DNA of 64,000 bases. Origin: an uncultured Victivallales bacterium (GTDB lineage Bacteria > Verrucomicrobiota > Lentisphaeria > Victivallales > UBA1829). The DNA lies in NCBI GenBank assembly GCA_944390735.1, contig CALXRL010000094.1, forward strand, positions 1 through 64,000, given 5' to 3'. A program made the position numbers and the translations under genes. Every line of letters begins with the position of its first letter. Position 1 is the first letter of the stretch. Below the pieces are notes generated by a model, which ran no database searches, had not been told where the DNA came from, and saw only the letters and a list, made by a program, of their open reading frames with translations. Below, piece by piece: positions 43,105-51,085 of the stretch.

Positions 43105-45861
43105 TTATTTTTGTTTGTGGTATCGGAATGTTTTATCCTGATTTTCCGGAAGAGGGGGCGCCGCGCGGAGACGGGAGCGGAGAAGCTCCGGCGGACCGTC
43201 CGCCGTGAGATACAGAAGCCGGCCCCGGTAACTCAGGCGCGGAACCGGATTCCCGTACAGGTCGGCCATGCGGTGCGGAAGGGGGGAGGAGACGAGAATT
43301 TCCGCTTTTTTGTCCGGTTCGCCCGTCAGAACGGCGACGGTCTGTTTCCCGTCGGAGAAGAGCGCGGCGAACACGCCGTCGGCCAGCTTCTGCCAGCAGA
43401 TGAATTTCTTCGTTTCGATCCGGCCGGCGAAGGCCGACATCGCCACCAGTCCCGGATGCGGAAATCCATCCGCGCCCAGCATGATCTGAAGCGGAGACCC
43501 CTGCGCCAGACTCGAATAGGCATGCGACGTGTAGAGAAAGACCCGTTTGACGCCGAACGTCAGGTGCGAGAGAAGAAAACGAATCTCCGCCTCCGCAATC
43601 CTGTGATAATCCTCCGCGCTGCGCCATGGAATGGTGTGTTTGTAGAGGCCGGTTCGGGGATCGCCTTCCTCCGCGGTCGCGTAACCGGACTGGCCTTCCG
43701 ACATCAGAACCGGTTTGCGGATTCTCCCTTCCTTGCGCAGCACTTCGCGGAAGGAGAGACGCAGGGTCTCCTCCAGACCGTCGCCGGGAAAGCCGGCCGC
43801 TGCGTTCTGATGATAGGTGTGATAATCAATCTCGTCGCAGAAGGAGTATCCGCCCGCCGCATAGAGCGCGGCGTTCCAGGCGGGCGTGCTGCCGCGCGAA
43901 GAGCTGAAGGCCGTGATCCGGCAGTCCGGATTGCCTTTCTTCGCTCCGAGACAGGCCAGTTTCGAGAGCCGGGCGTACGCTTCGGCGTTGTCGCGAAGAC
44001 TCCCGTAGGTCCGATACTGCCGCTTTGCTGTATCGTAGCTCCTGTGGAAGAAGAGCGGAAGCCAGGGCTCGTTCCAGATGAACCAGTCGTCGATGATTCC
44101 CTTGTAGCGCCGGGTCATGGTTTCGCAGTACCGGGCAAAGTCCGGTTCATGTTCCGGCAGCGGCGTGAAGTAGACCTTTGCATAGCTGTTCCAGAAGCCG
44201 GGAAGATTTTTCACGTCCGACGCCCATGCGGGACTCCCCCCGAGCTGTCCGTACAGAAGAATGTGATTCTTCCGGAACGCCTGAATCTCCCGGTCGGCGA
44301 AATGCCACTTCCCCTTTTCGGGCTCCACAAAGTACCAGCAGGAGAGGTGGCGGGAGCCGTCGTGAAGACGGACCCAGTTGAAGCCGCCCGCCTTCATCGC
44401 CCGGATGGAGGTCTCCTTCAGATTCATGTGAATGCCGAAGGGACTCTCCGGCGCATCCTTCCCCTCGTGAACCGGACGGGGTAGACGGGTGACAACCATT
44501 TCGTTGACCACGGAAACCGCCTTCCCGTTCCGGAAGGCCTGTGCTTCGATCCGGAACTGTCCATAGGGTTTCCCCGTTTCGGGAAGATAGCGGAGGGTGC
44601 CGCGTTTCCCCTTGACGTCGGGGAGGGTGAAGCTCTTTCCGTACAGATCGGTCACACGGCTTTTGACAATCACATCTTCCGCGTTTCCGGTCAGATCGTA
44701 ATTCAGAAGAGGTTTCTCGTCTTCCAGCTGGATGCGCGCAGGCGAAAGGTCGGTGGGCGGAAGAAAAAACGAAATCTCATGTTCGCCCGACATCCGGTAC
44801 TCCGTCTTCCCCTCTTCTGCGACTCGGAACGCGTCGACATGCAGTTTTCCTTTTCCCTGAATTTTCAGCACGGCCGCGAGCCGGCGGATCGGGATTCGTG
44901 CAGTCAGAGCCGTCCGTTTCCATTTTCCCTCCTCCGGCGCAAGCTCCTTTCGAGTGAGCGATCGTCGCCCGTCCGCCATCAGCACGGCCGCGAACTTCCC
45001 GTTCCCCCGGTAGGAGAAGGAGACTGTGACCGGACGGAGCGGATCGCTTGCGGAAAACGGTTCCGAAAAAATTCCGACCTCTTCATCCGTTGAGGAATCC
45101 AGTTTCAGTGCCGCTTCCCCGGAGGGGCCGATGACCGTCGGATCCGGTTCGACAATGGCGCGTGCCTGATGGTTTCCCGCGAGCTGACACCAGCCGCTCT
45201 GCAATCCATGCGGAAGCGTACTGTTGCGCAGAAAATTCACGGTTCCGGCCGGTTTTCGGATGACCCGCCGCATCTGTTCCATTTCCAGAAGGTCGTATTC
45301 CCGTTTCGAGATCTCTTCGATGCGGATGCGTTTGAAGTCGAGGATGCCGGTTGCCGTGAGATGCAGAAAAAGTCCCTGCGGATTGGGTTCGTCGTAAACC
45401 GCCTTCGGAGAGAAGGGAAACACCAGAGTCCGGAAGGAGGGATCGCGGGGAATGCGGAACTTGATTCCGAGCAGAGTATACGGCTTATACATCCTTCGCA
45501 GATAGGGGGTGATCTCGCCGGAGAGCTGATTGCGGACCACGAACGTCGCCTTGTAGAGCTTCTTCGCCTGAAGACCGGGAAGACGGATGTTGAACTGGAC
45601 GCCGGGTTTGTCGATGAAGAAGCGCAGGAACGGATCTCCCAGCGTATCGGTTCCGCTTTCCGCCCGGCAGACTCCGGAGGACCACGAGGTGAAATCCTGA
45701 TTCATCCCCTGCGGCATCGGTCCGGAATAGGAGCCCTTACCCTGAACATGCAGAATGCCGGAATGACGGTTGAAATCCACATCGGCAATCTGCGGATTCC
45801 CCGCGGAAAGAAACGGGAGATTCAGAAGAATGAGAATTGTCAGAAGAAACATTTTCCGCAT
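43105..45861 (-). CDS. Large secreted glycoside hydrolase-like protein
   Basis: A 918-residue exported protein paralogous to the 1067-residue one. A signal peptide (about 1-21) precedes beta-rich units (about 25-330) with the same DVDFNRHSG and KRIRIEEIS pattern, then a TIM barrel with acid/base Glu598 in WFIWNEPW and candidate nucleophile Glu722 in LMSEGQSGY. The C-terminal strand MADLYGNPVPRLSYRG also matches its paralogue. The start at 45861 has AAGGAG 11 bases upstream; Met three codons later is also possible. It is the second gene of the operon, after a pseudopilin. Confidence 0.75.
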   Translation of the reverse strand: MRKMFLLTILILLNLPFLSAGNPQIADVDFNRHSGILHVQGKGSYSGPMPQGMNQDFTSWSSGVCRAESGTDTLGDPFLRFFIDKPGVQFNIRLPGLQAKKLYKATFVVRNQLSGEITPYLRRMYKPYTLLGIKFRIPRDPSFRTLVFPFSPKAVYDEPNPQGLFLHLTATGILDFKRIRIEEISKREYDLLEMEQMRRVIRKPAGTVNFLRNSTLPHGLQSGWCQLAGNHQARAIVEPDPTVIGPSGEAALKLDSSTDEEVGIFSEPFSASDPLRPVTVSFSYRGNGKFAAVLMADGRRSLTRKELAPEEGKWKRTALTARIPIRRLAAVLKIQGKGKLHVDAFRVAEEGKTEYRMSGEHEISFFLPPTDLSPARIQLEDEKPLLNYDLTGNAEDVIVKSRVTDLYGKSFTLPDVKGKRGTLRYLPETGKPYGQFRIEAQAFRNGKAVSVVNEMVVTRLPRPVHEGKDAPESPFGIHMNLKETSIRAMKAGGFNWVRLHDGSRHLSCWYFVEPEKGKWHFADREIQAFRKNHILLYGQLGGSPAWASDVKNLPGFWNSYAKVYFTPLPEHEPDFARYCETMTRRYKGIIDDWFIWNEPWLPLFFHRSYDTAKRQYRTYGSLRDNAEAYARLSKLACLGAKKGNPDCRITAFSSSRGSTPAWNAALYAAGGYSFCDEIDYHTYHQNAAAGFPGDGLEETLRLSFREVLRKEGRIRKPVLMSEGQSGYATAEEGDPRTGLYKHTIPWRSAEDYHRIAEAEIRFLLSHLTFGVKRVFLYTSHAYSSLAQGSPLQIMLGADGFPHPGLVAMSAFAGRIETKKFICWQKLADGVFAALFSDGKQTVAVLTGEPDKKAEILVSSPLPHRMADLYGNPVPRLSYRGRLLYLTADGPPELLRSRLRAAPPLPENQDKTFRYHKQK

Positions 45862-45889
45862 CGGAAACAGACTCCTTTTTCTACCGGTT

Positions 45890-46558
45890 TCACCAGAAAT
45901 TTCTTGCAGCACGGATGGCCGATTCGCGCATTCCTGTGACATGTCCGTCGGCAAACAGGACATTGGCTCCGGTGCCGTTGGAATGGCGCCACCGGCCGCC
46001 CTCGTCAAGATTGACCATTCTGTCCACTTTGTTGGACTCCGGATTGACCCATCCGGCGATTCCGGGCTGATCCATGTCGAACAGCAGCGATCTCTGCGAG
46101 GGGGTGGCCACCCGCGTGAGCCGCACTCCGCTGAGTTTGCTGTTCATGCCGAAGTGACGGGCGACAATGTACCGGAGATCGTCGATGCTCCTGATCTCCC
46201 TGACCGGCGAAGCAGGACACTGGAACGGCTCCTTTGCCACATACCGCTCCCCCGTCTTTTCCAGCCAGATATGGTCTCTGGGCGAAGTGTTGCGGTAGAC
46301 GGCATAGGCGCAGTCGATCCATTTGCCCTGATAATATCCATCCTGATTCCCATTGCACAGCGGAATCAGGTCGTTGTTCTGCTCCGTGTAGACCAGAAGA
46401 AAGGTTCCGACCTGACGGATGTTTCCGACACAGCGGATCGTCTGCGCCTTCGCCCTTGCCGCGTTCAAGGCCGGAAGAAGCAGCGCAGCAAGAACAGCAA
46501 TGATTGCAATGGTGATCAGCAGCTCCACCAGCGTGAAATGAAATTTTCGATGATTCAT
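45890..46558 (-). CDS. Prepilin-type (pseudopilin) protein, first gene of glycosidase operon
   Basis: A 222-residue protein with leader MNHRKFH, then FTLVELLITIAIIAVLAA-type helix (Phe+1, Glu+5 present, His at -1 instead of Gly). The C-terminal motif is HSNGTGANVLFADGHV, where the His to Asp-Gly spacing is eleven rather than nine. The start at 46558 gives a short leader; a longer frame upstream would cross the promoter. It is the first gene of the operon that also holds the 918- and 1067-residue hydrolases, and is divergent from an AraC regulator. Confidence 0.85.
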   Translation of the reverse strand: MNHRKFHFTLVELLITIAIIAVLAALLLPALNAARAKAQTIRCVGNIRQVGTFLLVYTEQNNDLIPLCNGNQDGYYQGKWIDCAYAVYRNTSPRDHIWLEKTGERYVAKEPFQCPASPVREIRSIDDLRYIVARHFGMNSKLSGVRLTRVATPSQRSLLFDMDQPGIAGWVNPESNKVDRMVNLDEGGRWRHSNGTGANVLFADGHVTGMRESAIRAARNFW

Positions 46559-46687
46559 TGGATTCCTTTCTCTTTCCGTATTTTTGTTTTCTATTTTATT
46601 ATAGCACAAAATATTTGAAAAATAGTTTTTCATGGTCTATATTTTATTTCAAAAAATACTAAATATATTTGCTGAATTCTCATTACG
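46559..46687. promoter_or_regulatory. AT-rich divergent promoter region of the pseudopilin/glycosidase operon
   Basis: On the minus strand a consensus TATAAT (about 46603-46598) lies about 40 bp before the pseudopilin start but has no good -35, as expected for an AraC-activated promoter. An imperfect inverted repeat (TTTGAAAAATAG against CTATATTTTATTTCAAA, about 46613-46652) is a candidate regulator site. Confidence 0.4.
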
Positions 46688-47596
46688 ATGAAACCTCTGA
46701 CCGATGGATCCGTCTTTCGCCGTACTCCTCTTCACTTCCAGATGAAGAAGGAGGGGTGTTCCTATTTTGCCGGCGGCAGTCATGAATGGCAGTGTACGAC
46801 GTTTCTTCCGCAGAAACCGCCGGATGCGCTGTTCTGGTGCGCCTCGATCTGGGAGTCGAAGATGAACCGAGATTGTCACATGCGGCGGATCGACTCCAAT
46901 TTTCTGGCGCTGGAACATATTCAGAAAGGGTCCCTGTATGTCCGGCAGGGCGAGGAGATGTTTCTGGCGGAGGAAAACGACTTTTTTCTTCTGCGTCCCG
47001 GCGGCGATCTGGAATTCATGACGGGGCCGGATGGATTCTGCGTCAAGGATTCCCTGATCCTGTCCGGAAATCTCCTGGACGACATGCTCCGGCAGACGGG
47101 GCTTGCCACCAGGAACTATCTGCCGAATGTCAACGTGAAGCGTTTTGACATTCTTCTCCAATCCTTCAAGACGCTGGCGCGGGAGTTCCGCAGCGGAATT
47201 TTTCAGGAACTGGAGCATCGGACATACGATCTGATTCTTCTGCTGAAGGAGCCGGTTCCCTCGGAGAAGATGCCGGAGAAACTTCTGGAGCTTCTGGCCT
47301 TTCTGGAGTCGAATCTGGAACGGGCGTTTTCCCTGCGGGAGCTGGCACGGCGTTACGGCTGTTCCGTATCGCATCTGATGCGTCTTTTTCACCAGCACTG
47401 CCGTTCCACTCCGTACCGGATGCTGACCGAGATGCGGATGCGCCGCGCGGTCGGACTCCTGCTGGAGACGGAACTTTCCGTAAAGGAGATCGCCGCGAAG
47501 GTCGGATATGAGAATCCGATGAATTTTTCCACGGAATTCCGGAAGAGACACCGAATTTCACCGCGTCTATTCCGCCGGGGGGCGAGAACGCTCTGA
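46688..47596 (+). CDS. AraC family transcriptional regulator of the glycosidase cluster
   Basis: A 302-residue regulator. Residues about 20-120 are a cupin-like sensing domain (ALEHIQKGSLYVRQGEEMFLAEENDFFLL). Residues about 195-300 are the AraC DNA-binding domain (LRELARRYGCSVSHLMRLFHQH and KEIAAKVGYENPMNFSTEFRKRH). It is divergent from the pseudopilin-glycosidase operon with 129 bp between starts and so is the likely activator. Possible ligand is a sugar from that cluster's substrate. Confidence 0.85.
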   Translation: MKPLTDGSVFRRTPLHFQMKKEGCSYFAGGSHEWQCTTFLPQKPPDALFWCASIWESKMNRDCHMRRIDSNFLALEHIQKGSLYVRQGEEMFLAEENDFFLLRPGGDLEFMTGPDGFCVKDSLILSGNLLDDMLRQTGLATRNYLPNVNVKRFDILLQSFKTLAREFRSGIFQELEHRTYDLILLLKEPVPSEKMPEKLLELLAFLESNLERAFSLRELARRYGCSVSHLMRLFHQHCRSTPYRMLTEMRMRRAVGLLLETELSVKEIAAKVGYENPMNFSTEFRKRHRISPRLFRRGARTL

Positions 47597-47715
47597 GTTC
47601 CGCCGGAGCCTGAGAGAAAGAGGGCGCAAACGCTGCGATCCGATGGAAAAGGGTTCCGTAATCCGTTTTTCCTGCGCGATTTTCATTTTTATCGAAGAAA
47701 ATGCGCCATTTAAAT

Positions 47716-47744
47716 TTGTTTTGCACCGGAATGTATTGTATATT
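47716..47744 (+). promoter_or_regulatory. Promoter of the TRL-like lipoprotein gene
   Basis: TTGTTT (47716-47721) and TATATT (47739-47744) with a 17-bp spacer, giving a leader of about 50 bases before the ATG at 47800. The rest of 47597-47715 holds nothing recognised. Confidence 0.5.
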
Positions 47745-47799
47745 GCCGGAAGAGAATAAGGTTTTCCATGAAATCAGACAAATCAAAAAGGAGCTGCTG

Positions 47800-48123
47800 A
47801 TGAAACTCGGATTCAAAGCTGTGATTGCCGCCGTGTCGGTAACGTCATTGGTCGTACTCACCGGATGTGCCACCTCATTTCCCCTGGGATTGGTTTATAC
47901 GAGCACAAACCAGCCGGTGACAGTCGGTACCGGTGAAATGCGATTCTCCAAGAAGGGCGAGGCAAAATGCCAGAGCATTCTCGGCCTGTTCGCCAGCGGA
48001 GACGCTTCCATCAATGCGGCGTGCGCGGAAGCCAAAATCACAAAGGTCGCCTGGGTCAATCAGGAGATCGTGAACATTCTCGGCATCTACGGCTCCTACA
48101 AGACCGTTGTGTTTGGAGAATGA
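47800..48123 (+). CDS. TRL-like family lipoprotein
   Basis: A 107-residue lipoprotein: signal sequence with lipobox LTGC at about residues 20-23, then the TRL-type domain, GLVYTSTNQPVTVG, KKGEAKCQSILGLFASGDASI, and VNQEIVNILGIYGSYKTVVFGE. Function of TRL lipoproteins is unknown; the family was named from a tRNA-associated locus, but no tRNA gene is seen here. The start at 47800 has an AAGGAG site. It has its own promoter and a strong terminator, so it is monocistronic. Confidence 0.8.
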   Translation: MKLGFKAVIAAVSVTSLVVLTGCATSFPLGLVYTSTNQPVTVGTGEMRFSKKGEAKCQSILGLFASGDASINAACAEAKITKVAWVNQEIVNILGIYGSYKTVVFGE

Positions 48124-48150
48124 CCGCTCCATTTTTTTGAGCGAAGTCGG

Positions 48151-48188
48151 CGGATTCCCGGGGTGCTTCGGGAATCCGTTTTTTTTTC
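48151..48188 (+). terminator. Rho-independent terminator of the TRL-like gene
   Basis: A perfect 9-bp stem (48151-48159 with 48170-48178), 10-base loop, followed by ten T residues (48179-48188). Confidence 0.92.
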
Positions 48189-48213
48189 TTGTCAGCAGGA
48201 AAGGTGGTGAAAT

Positions 48214-49095
48214 ATGAGTGCACTGTTTGAGCTTTTTGCAGATACCCGGGCGGTTCTCGGGGAGAGCGCCGTCTGGTGCGAATGGGACCGTTCTCTCTAC
48301 TGGCTGGATGTCCTCGGCGGAATCGTCTACCGCAGGAAAGGTGACGGCGGAAATCCGGAGGAGTTTGAGCGCTTCGAATGGAACATCGGAAAAATCGGCG
48401 GCATCTCCTTTACGCGGGAAAAGTCGATTCTGCTCTTCGCGGAAGCGGGAAAAGTCTGGGAATGGATTCCCGGAAAGGAGCCCGTGCTTTACACCACGCT
48501 CCGGATCGCCAGCGAAACCCGTTTCAACAAAGTGGTGACCGCGCCCGACGGAACGGTCTTCTGCACCGTCGCCCCTCTTCTTCAGGGCGGAATCGGATCC
48601 CTCTGGAGAATGGATCTTCAGGGAAAGTTTTCCTGCATTGAGGCGGCAACAAGCGGAATGCCGAACGGACTCGGGTTTTCTCCCGATCATCGAAAACTCT
48701 ATTTCACCGTCACAACGGAAGGGAAAATTTACAGCTACGACTTTGAAATGGCCCGCGGAGGACATGTTTCCAACAAGGATGTCTTTGTCCAGATCCCGCG
48801 GGAAGAGGGACGGCCGGACGGGTTGACCGTGGATCGCGAAGGATGTGTCTGGTCCGCTCTCTGGGAAGGCGGAAAGCTGGTCCGCTTCTCCCCGGCCGGC
48901 GAGAAAGTGGCGGAATATGCGTTCCCGATGCGGCAGGTCACCGGTGTCGCTTTCGGCGGCGAGGATCTGCGAGACCTCTTCGTTTCCACGGCAAACTACC
49001 CCTGGAACGACGGGGAATATCAGACCCATCATGCGGGAGCGGTGTTCCGGATGAAGGAGTCGCCGTACACCGGAAACCTTGAGTTCCTGCGCTGA
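48214..49095 (+). CDS. SMP-30/gluconolactonase-like protein
   Basis: A 293-residue six-bladed beta-propeller of the SMP-30/LRE family. Repeating strands include LGESAVWCEWDRSLYWLDVLGG, GMPNGLGFSPDHRKLYFT, GRPDGLTVDREGCVWSALW and VTGVAFGGEDLRDLFVST; conserved Glu, Asn and Asp in these are the metal ligands of sugar lactonases. It has no signal peptide and probably opens a sugar lactone in the cytoplasm. It stands alone after a strong terminator, with an AAAGGTGG ribosome site. Confidence 0.87.
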   Translation: MSALFELFADTRAVLGESAVWCEWDRSLYWLDVLGGIVYRRKGDGGNPEEFERFEWNIGKIGGISFTREKSILLFAEAGKVWEWIPGKEPVLYTTLRIASETRFNKVVTAPDGTVFCTVAPLLQGGIGSLWRMDLQGKFSCIEAATSGMPNGLGFSPDHRKLYFTVTTEGKIYSYDFEMARGGHVSNKDVFVQIPREEGRPDGLTVDREGCVWSALWEGGKLVRFSPAGEKVAEYAFPMRQVTGVAFGGEDLRDLFVSTANYPWNDGEYQTHHAGAVFRMKESPYTGNLEFLR

Positions 49096-49132
49096 CAAAA
49101 GCGCGTCGGAAAGAGGGGAAAGGGGGGGACCC

Positions 49133-49864
49133 TTATTTTTTATAACGATTCAGAAATTGACGGATCCGATTGTTGGCGGAACCGAAGCAGACGCGGTCGG
49201 CGGCATCCACGGTCTCCCGGGGGCGATAGCGCAGAACGAGATTTCCCGTTCTGTCCGCTTCCAGCAGAACAATGCCTTCGGCAAGGATGGTTTCCGCGGG
49301 GGATCCCCGGAACTTCCGCTGGAAATGACGGTTCGCATAGGACCGGACCAGTGCCGCGGGAAGCGGAAGGTCGCCAATCCGGAAGGAGAGAATATCCCAC
49401 TTCAGGATCCCGTTTTCCACCCGGACGGTAAAGCGGCAGAAGAGATTGAGACAGGATCCGAAGGGGGTTTTTCTTCCGGTGTCGCGTGTCCAGGTGAGAT
49501 GAAAGATCCCGTCGCGGAGTTCCAGAAGCGTGTTCCTCCATTCTTTCGGCAGGAGGGCTTTTCCGTTGTTCCGGATCGGCAGCGATGCGGCAAAGAAGTT
49601 GCCGAAAAGCGAACCTGCCAGAGCATTGAATTCAGATTCCGTAAGAGTCAGGGTCCGTTCGATTCCCGGCGGAGCGTTCGCGATCGACGTCATCTCCTGA
49701 TTGAGCTTCCGCATGATCGAGAGCATGGAGAGAAAATCGGTTCCCTTCGATTTCCGCACGGGCGAGGTCGGGTCCAGCACCAGAGCGAGCAGCACCACGG
49801 CAAGAGCCAGAAGAAGCAGAAGTGTTCCGGCGAGAATGGAAAAAACAAGACAGCGTTTCCTCAT
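49133..49864 (-). CDS. Membrane-anchored protein of unknown function
   Basis: A 243-residue protein with one N-terminal membrane helix (residues about 7-30, leucine-rich) and a probably exported C-terminal part with a lipid-binding-like beta pattern (TLTLTESEFNALAGSLFGNFF, FCRFTVRVENGILKWDILSFRIG). This layout recalls proteins with a TM segment and an AsmA- or DUF-type beta domain, but I cannot name a family. It follows tsaB by 23 bp on the same strand and converges with the SMP-30 gene. Confidence 0.55.
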   Translation of the reverse strand: MRKRCLVFSILAGTLLLLLALAVVLLALVLDPTSPVRKSKGTDFLSMLSIMRKLNQEMTSIANAPPGIERTLTLTESEFNALAGSLFGNFFAASLPIRNNGKALLPKEWRNTLLELRDGIFHLTWTRDTGRKTPFGSCLNLFCRFTVRVENGILKWDILSFRIGDLPLPAALVRSYANRHFQRKFRGSPAETILAEGIVLLEADRTGNLVLRYRPRETVDAADRVCFGSANNRIRQFLNRYKK

Positions 49865-49887
49865 GGCAGACCGGCCTTTTCTGCGGA

Positions 49888-50583
49888 TCAGATTTTCCGG
49901 GGAATTCGGGGGGCGACAAAAACCGCCGCCCGCAGATAGATCAGATCCGTGGGCGAGGCCGAAAAGTTTTCCGGATCATTGAAGATGAGTTCCTCCGCCC
50001 GGATGGACGGCGTGAAGAGAATCCGTTTTTCCGCCTCCGGATCGAATTTCGCAATGGCGGCACGGTCCTTTTCCAGCGCCGTGCAGGAGTAGTCCGCCAG
50101 CGCCTGAGCCAGCTCCTCCGGCGAGTGAAACACCGCGGTGTAGCCGTCGTGAAGATAGGAGCCGTTTTCAAGGCGGAGTCCATAGGCGAGGAGTTCGCTT
50201 CTGCGGCCGTCGAAGAGCGCAAGGACCTTTTCCGGATACGGTTTTCCGGCGAAGGCGCTGCGTGCCAGTCCGGCGGCGGAGGACATTCCGCGGACGCGTG
50301 TCTCCGGCGCTCCAAAGGCCAGACCGATGACAAGAGCCGACGCGACGCGCAGCCCCGTGAATCCGCCGGGGCCCGTGCCGACAGTCCATTCACCCACTTC
50401 GGAGAACGTCCGGTTCTGTGACCGGAGCGCCCGTTCCAGACGTTCCGGAAGACTGGATGCGTCATGCCCGGACAACAGAAACGTTTCCGATGCAAGAACT
50501 TGATTGTTTTCATCCGCCAGCGCCAGAGAGGCCTCGTTCCAGGAGAAATCCAGAGCCGCTCTGATTTTTTTCATTGTCTGCAT
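49888..50583 (-). CDS. tsaB: tRNA threonylcarbamoyladenosine biosynthesis protein TsaB
   Basis: A 231-residue ASKHA-fold protein that, with TsaC, TsaD and TsaE, makes t6A37 in ANN-decoding tRNAs. Landmarks are LDFSWNEASLAL near the start, the GTGPGGFTGLRVASALVIGLAFG segment characteristic of TsaB, and ALFDGRRSELLAYGL. The ATG at 50583 has GGAG nine bases upstream; an in-frame ATG at 50574 is also possible. It lacks the metal-binding His pair of TsaD. It lies between two unrelated membrane-protein genes. Confidence 0.9.
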   Translation of the reverse strand: MQTMKKIRAALDFSWNEASLALADENNQVLASETFLLSGHDASSLPERLERALRSQNRTFSEVGEWTVGTGPGGFTGLRVASALVIGLAFGAPETRVRGMSSAAGLARSAFAGKPYPEKVLALFDGRRSELLAYGLRLENGSYLHDGYTAVFHSPEELAQALADYSCTALEKDRAAIAKFDPEAEKRILFTPSIRAEELIFNDPENFSASPTDLIYLRAAVFVAPRIPRKI

Positions 50584-50686
50584 AATTCCAACTCCGCGTT
50601 TGTCGAATGGAAAAGATAGCCCGCGAATGAGTGAATTGCAAGTGCTTTTCTCGGATTTGCCCGCGTTTTTGCCGAAGCATCCCCGT

Positions 50687-50977
50687 TCAGTAGAGAAGAT
50701 GCTTCAGAAGCACAAGCAGCGGAATGATTACCAGCGCCAGCGCCGTGGATTCCGGCCAGAAGTCCGCATTGGTCATCACCGTGGTGAAGCGCAGCAGAAA
50801 AAGAGCCGCCAGAATCCAGCCCGCATAGGGAATGCCGATCAGAAGCGTCAGAATGACTCCGAGGGCAAGAACGGCTCCTGGCGGAAACTTGATCCGCATC
50901 TGACTGGAAACATAGGAGAGAAGAACGAGAAGGGCGATCAGAAGAAGCAGGCCTTTCAGAAGAAAAATCAGAATCAT
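50687..50977 (-). CDS. Small integral membrane protein
   Basis: A 96-residue protein with three likely membrane helices (about 1-22, 35-55 and 60-95), with the loop SSQMRIKFPPG between the first two. No family recognised. The start at 50977 has a GGGAGA ribosome site and avoids overlap with the previous gene's downstream region. It precedes tsaB by 103 bp on the same strand. Confidence 0.6.
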   Translation of the reverse strand: MILIFLLKGLLLLIALLVLLSYVSSQMRIKFPPGAVLALGVILTLLIGIPYAGWILAALFLLRFTTVMTNADFWPESTALALVIIPLLVLLKHLLY

Positions 50978-51085
50978 AAAGATGTCTCCCTTGGTTCGGG
51001 AGAACATTAATATCCTTTGGAAGAAAAATCAAGTCCCCGGTTTGGAAATTTCCGGGGAAACACGGGGTCTTTGACGGAATTTGGA

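Noticed and set aside
39572-43141. A plus-strand open frame of nearly 1190 codons opposite the hydrolase genes
   Set aside because: It lacks a ribosome site, has Arg/Pro/Gly/His-rich composition and no domain features, while the minus-strand genes have signal peptides, catalytic motifs and proper starts. Long antisense frames arise from codon bias in this GC-rich genome.
47597-48190. A tRNA gene near the TRL-like lipoprotein gene
   Set aside because: No acceptor stem or T-loop (GGTTCGAATCC-type) was found; the family name alone is not evidence.
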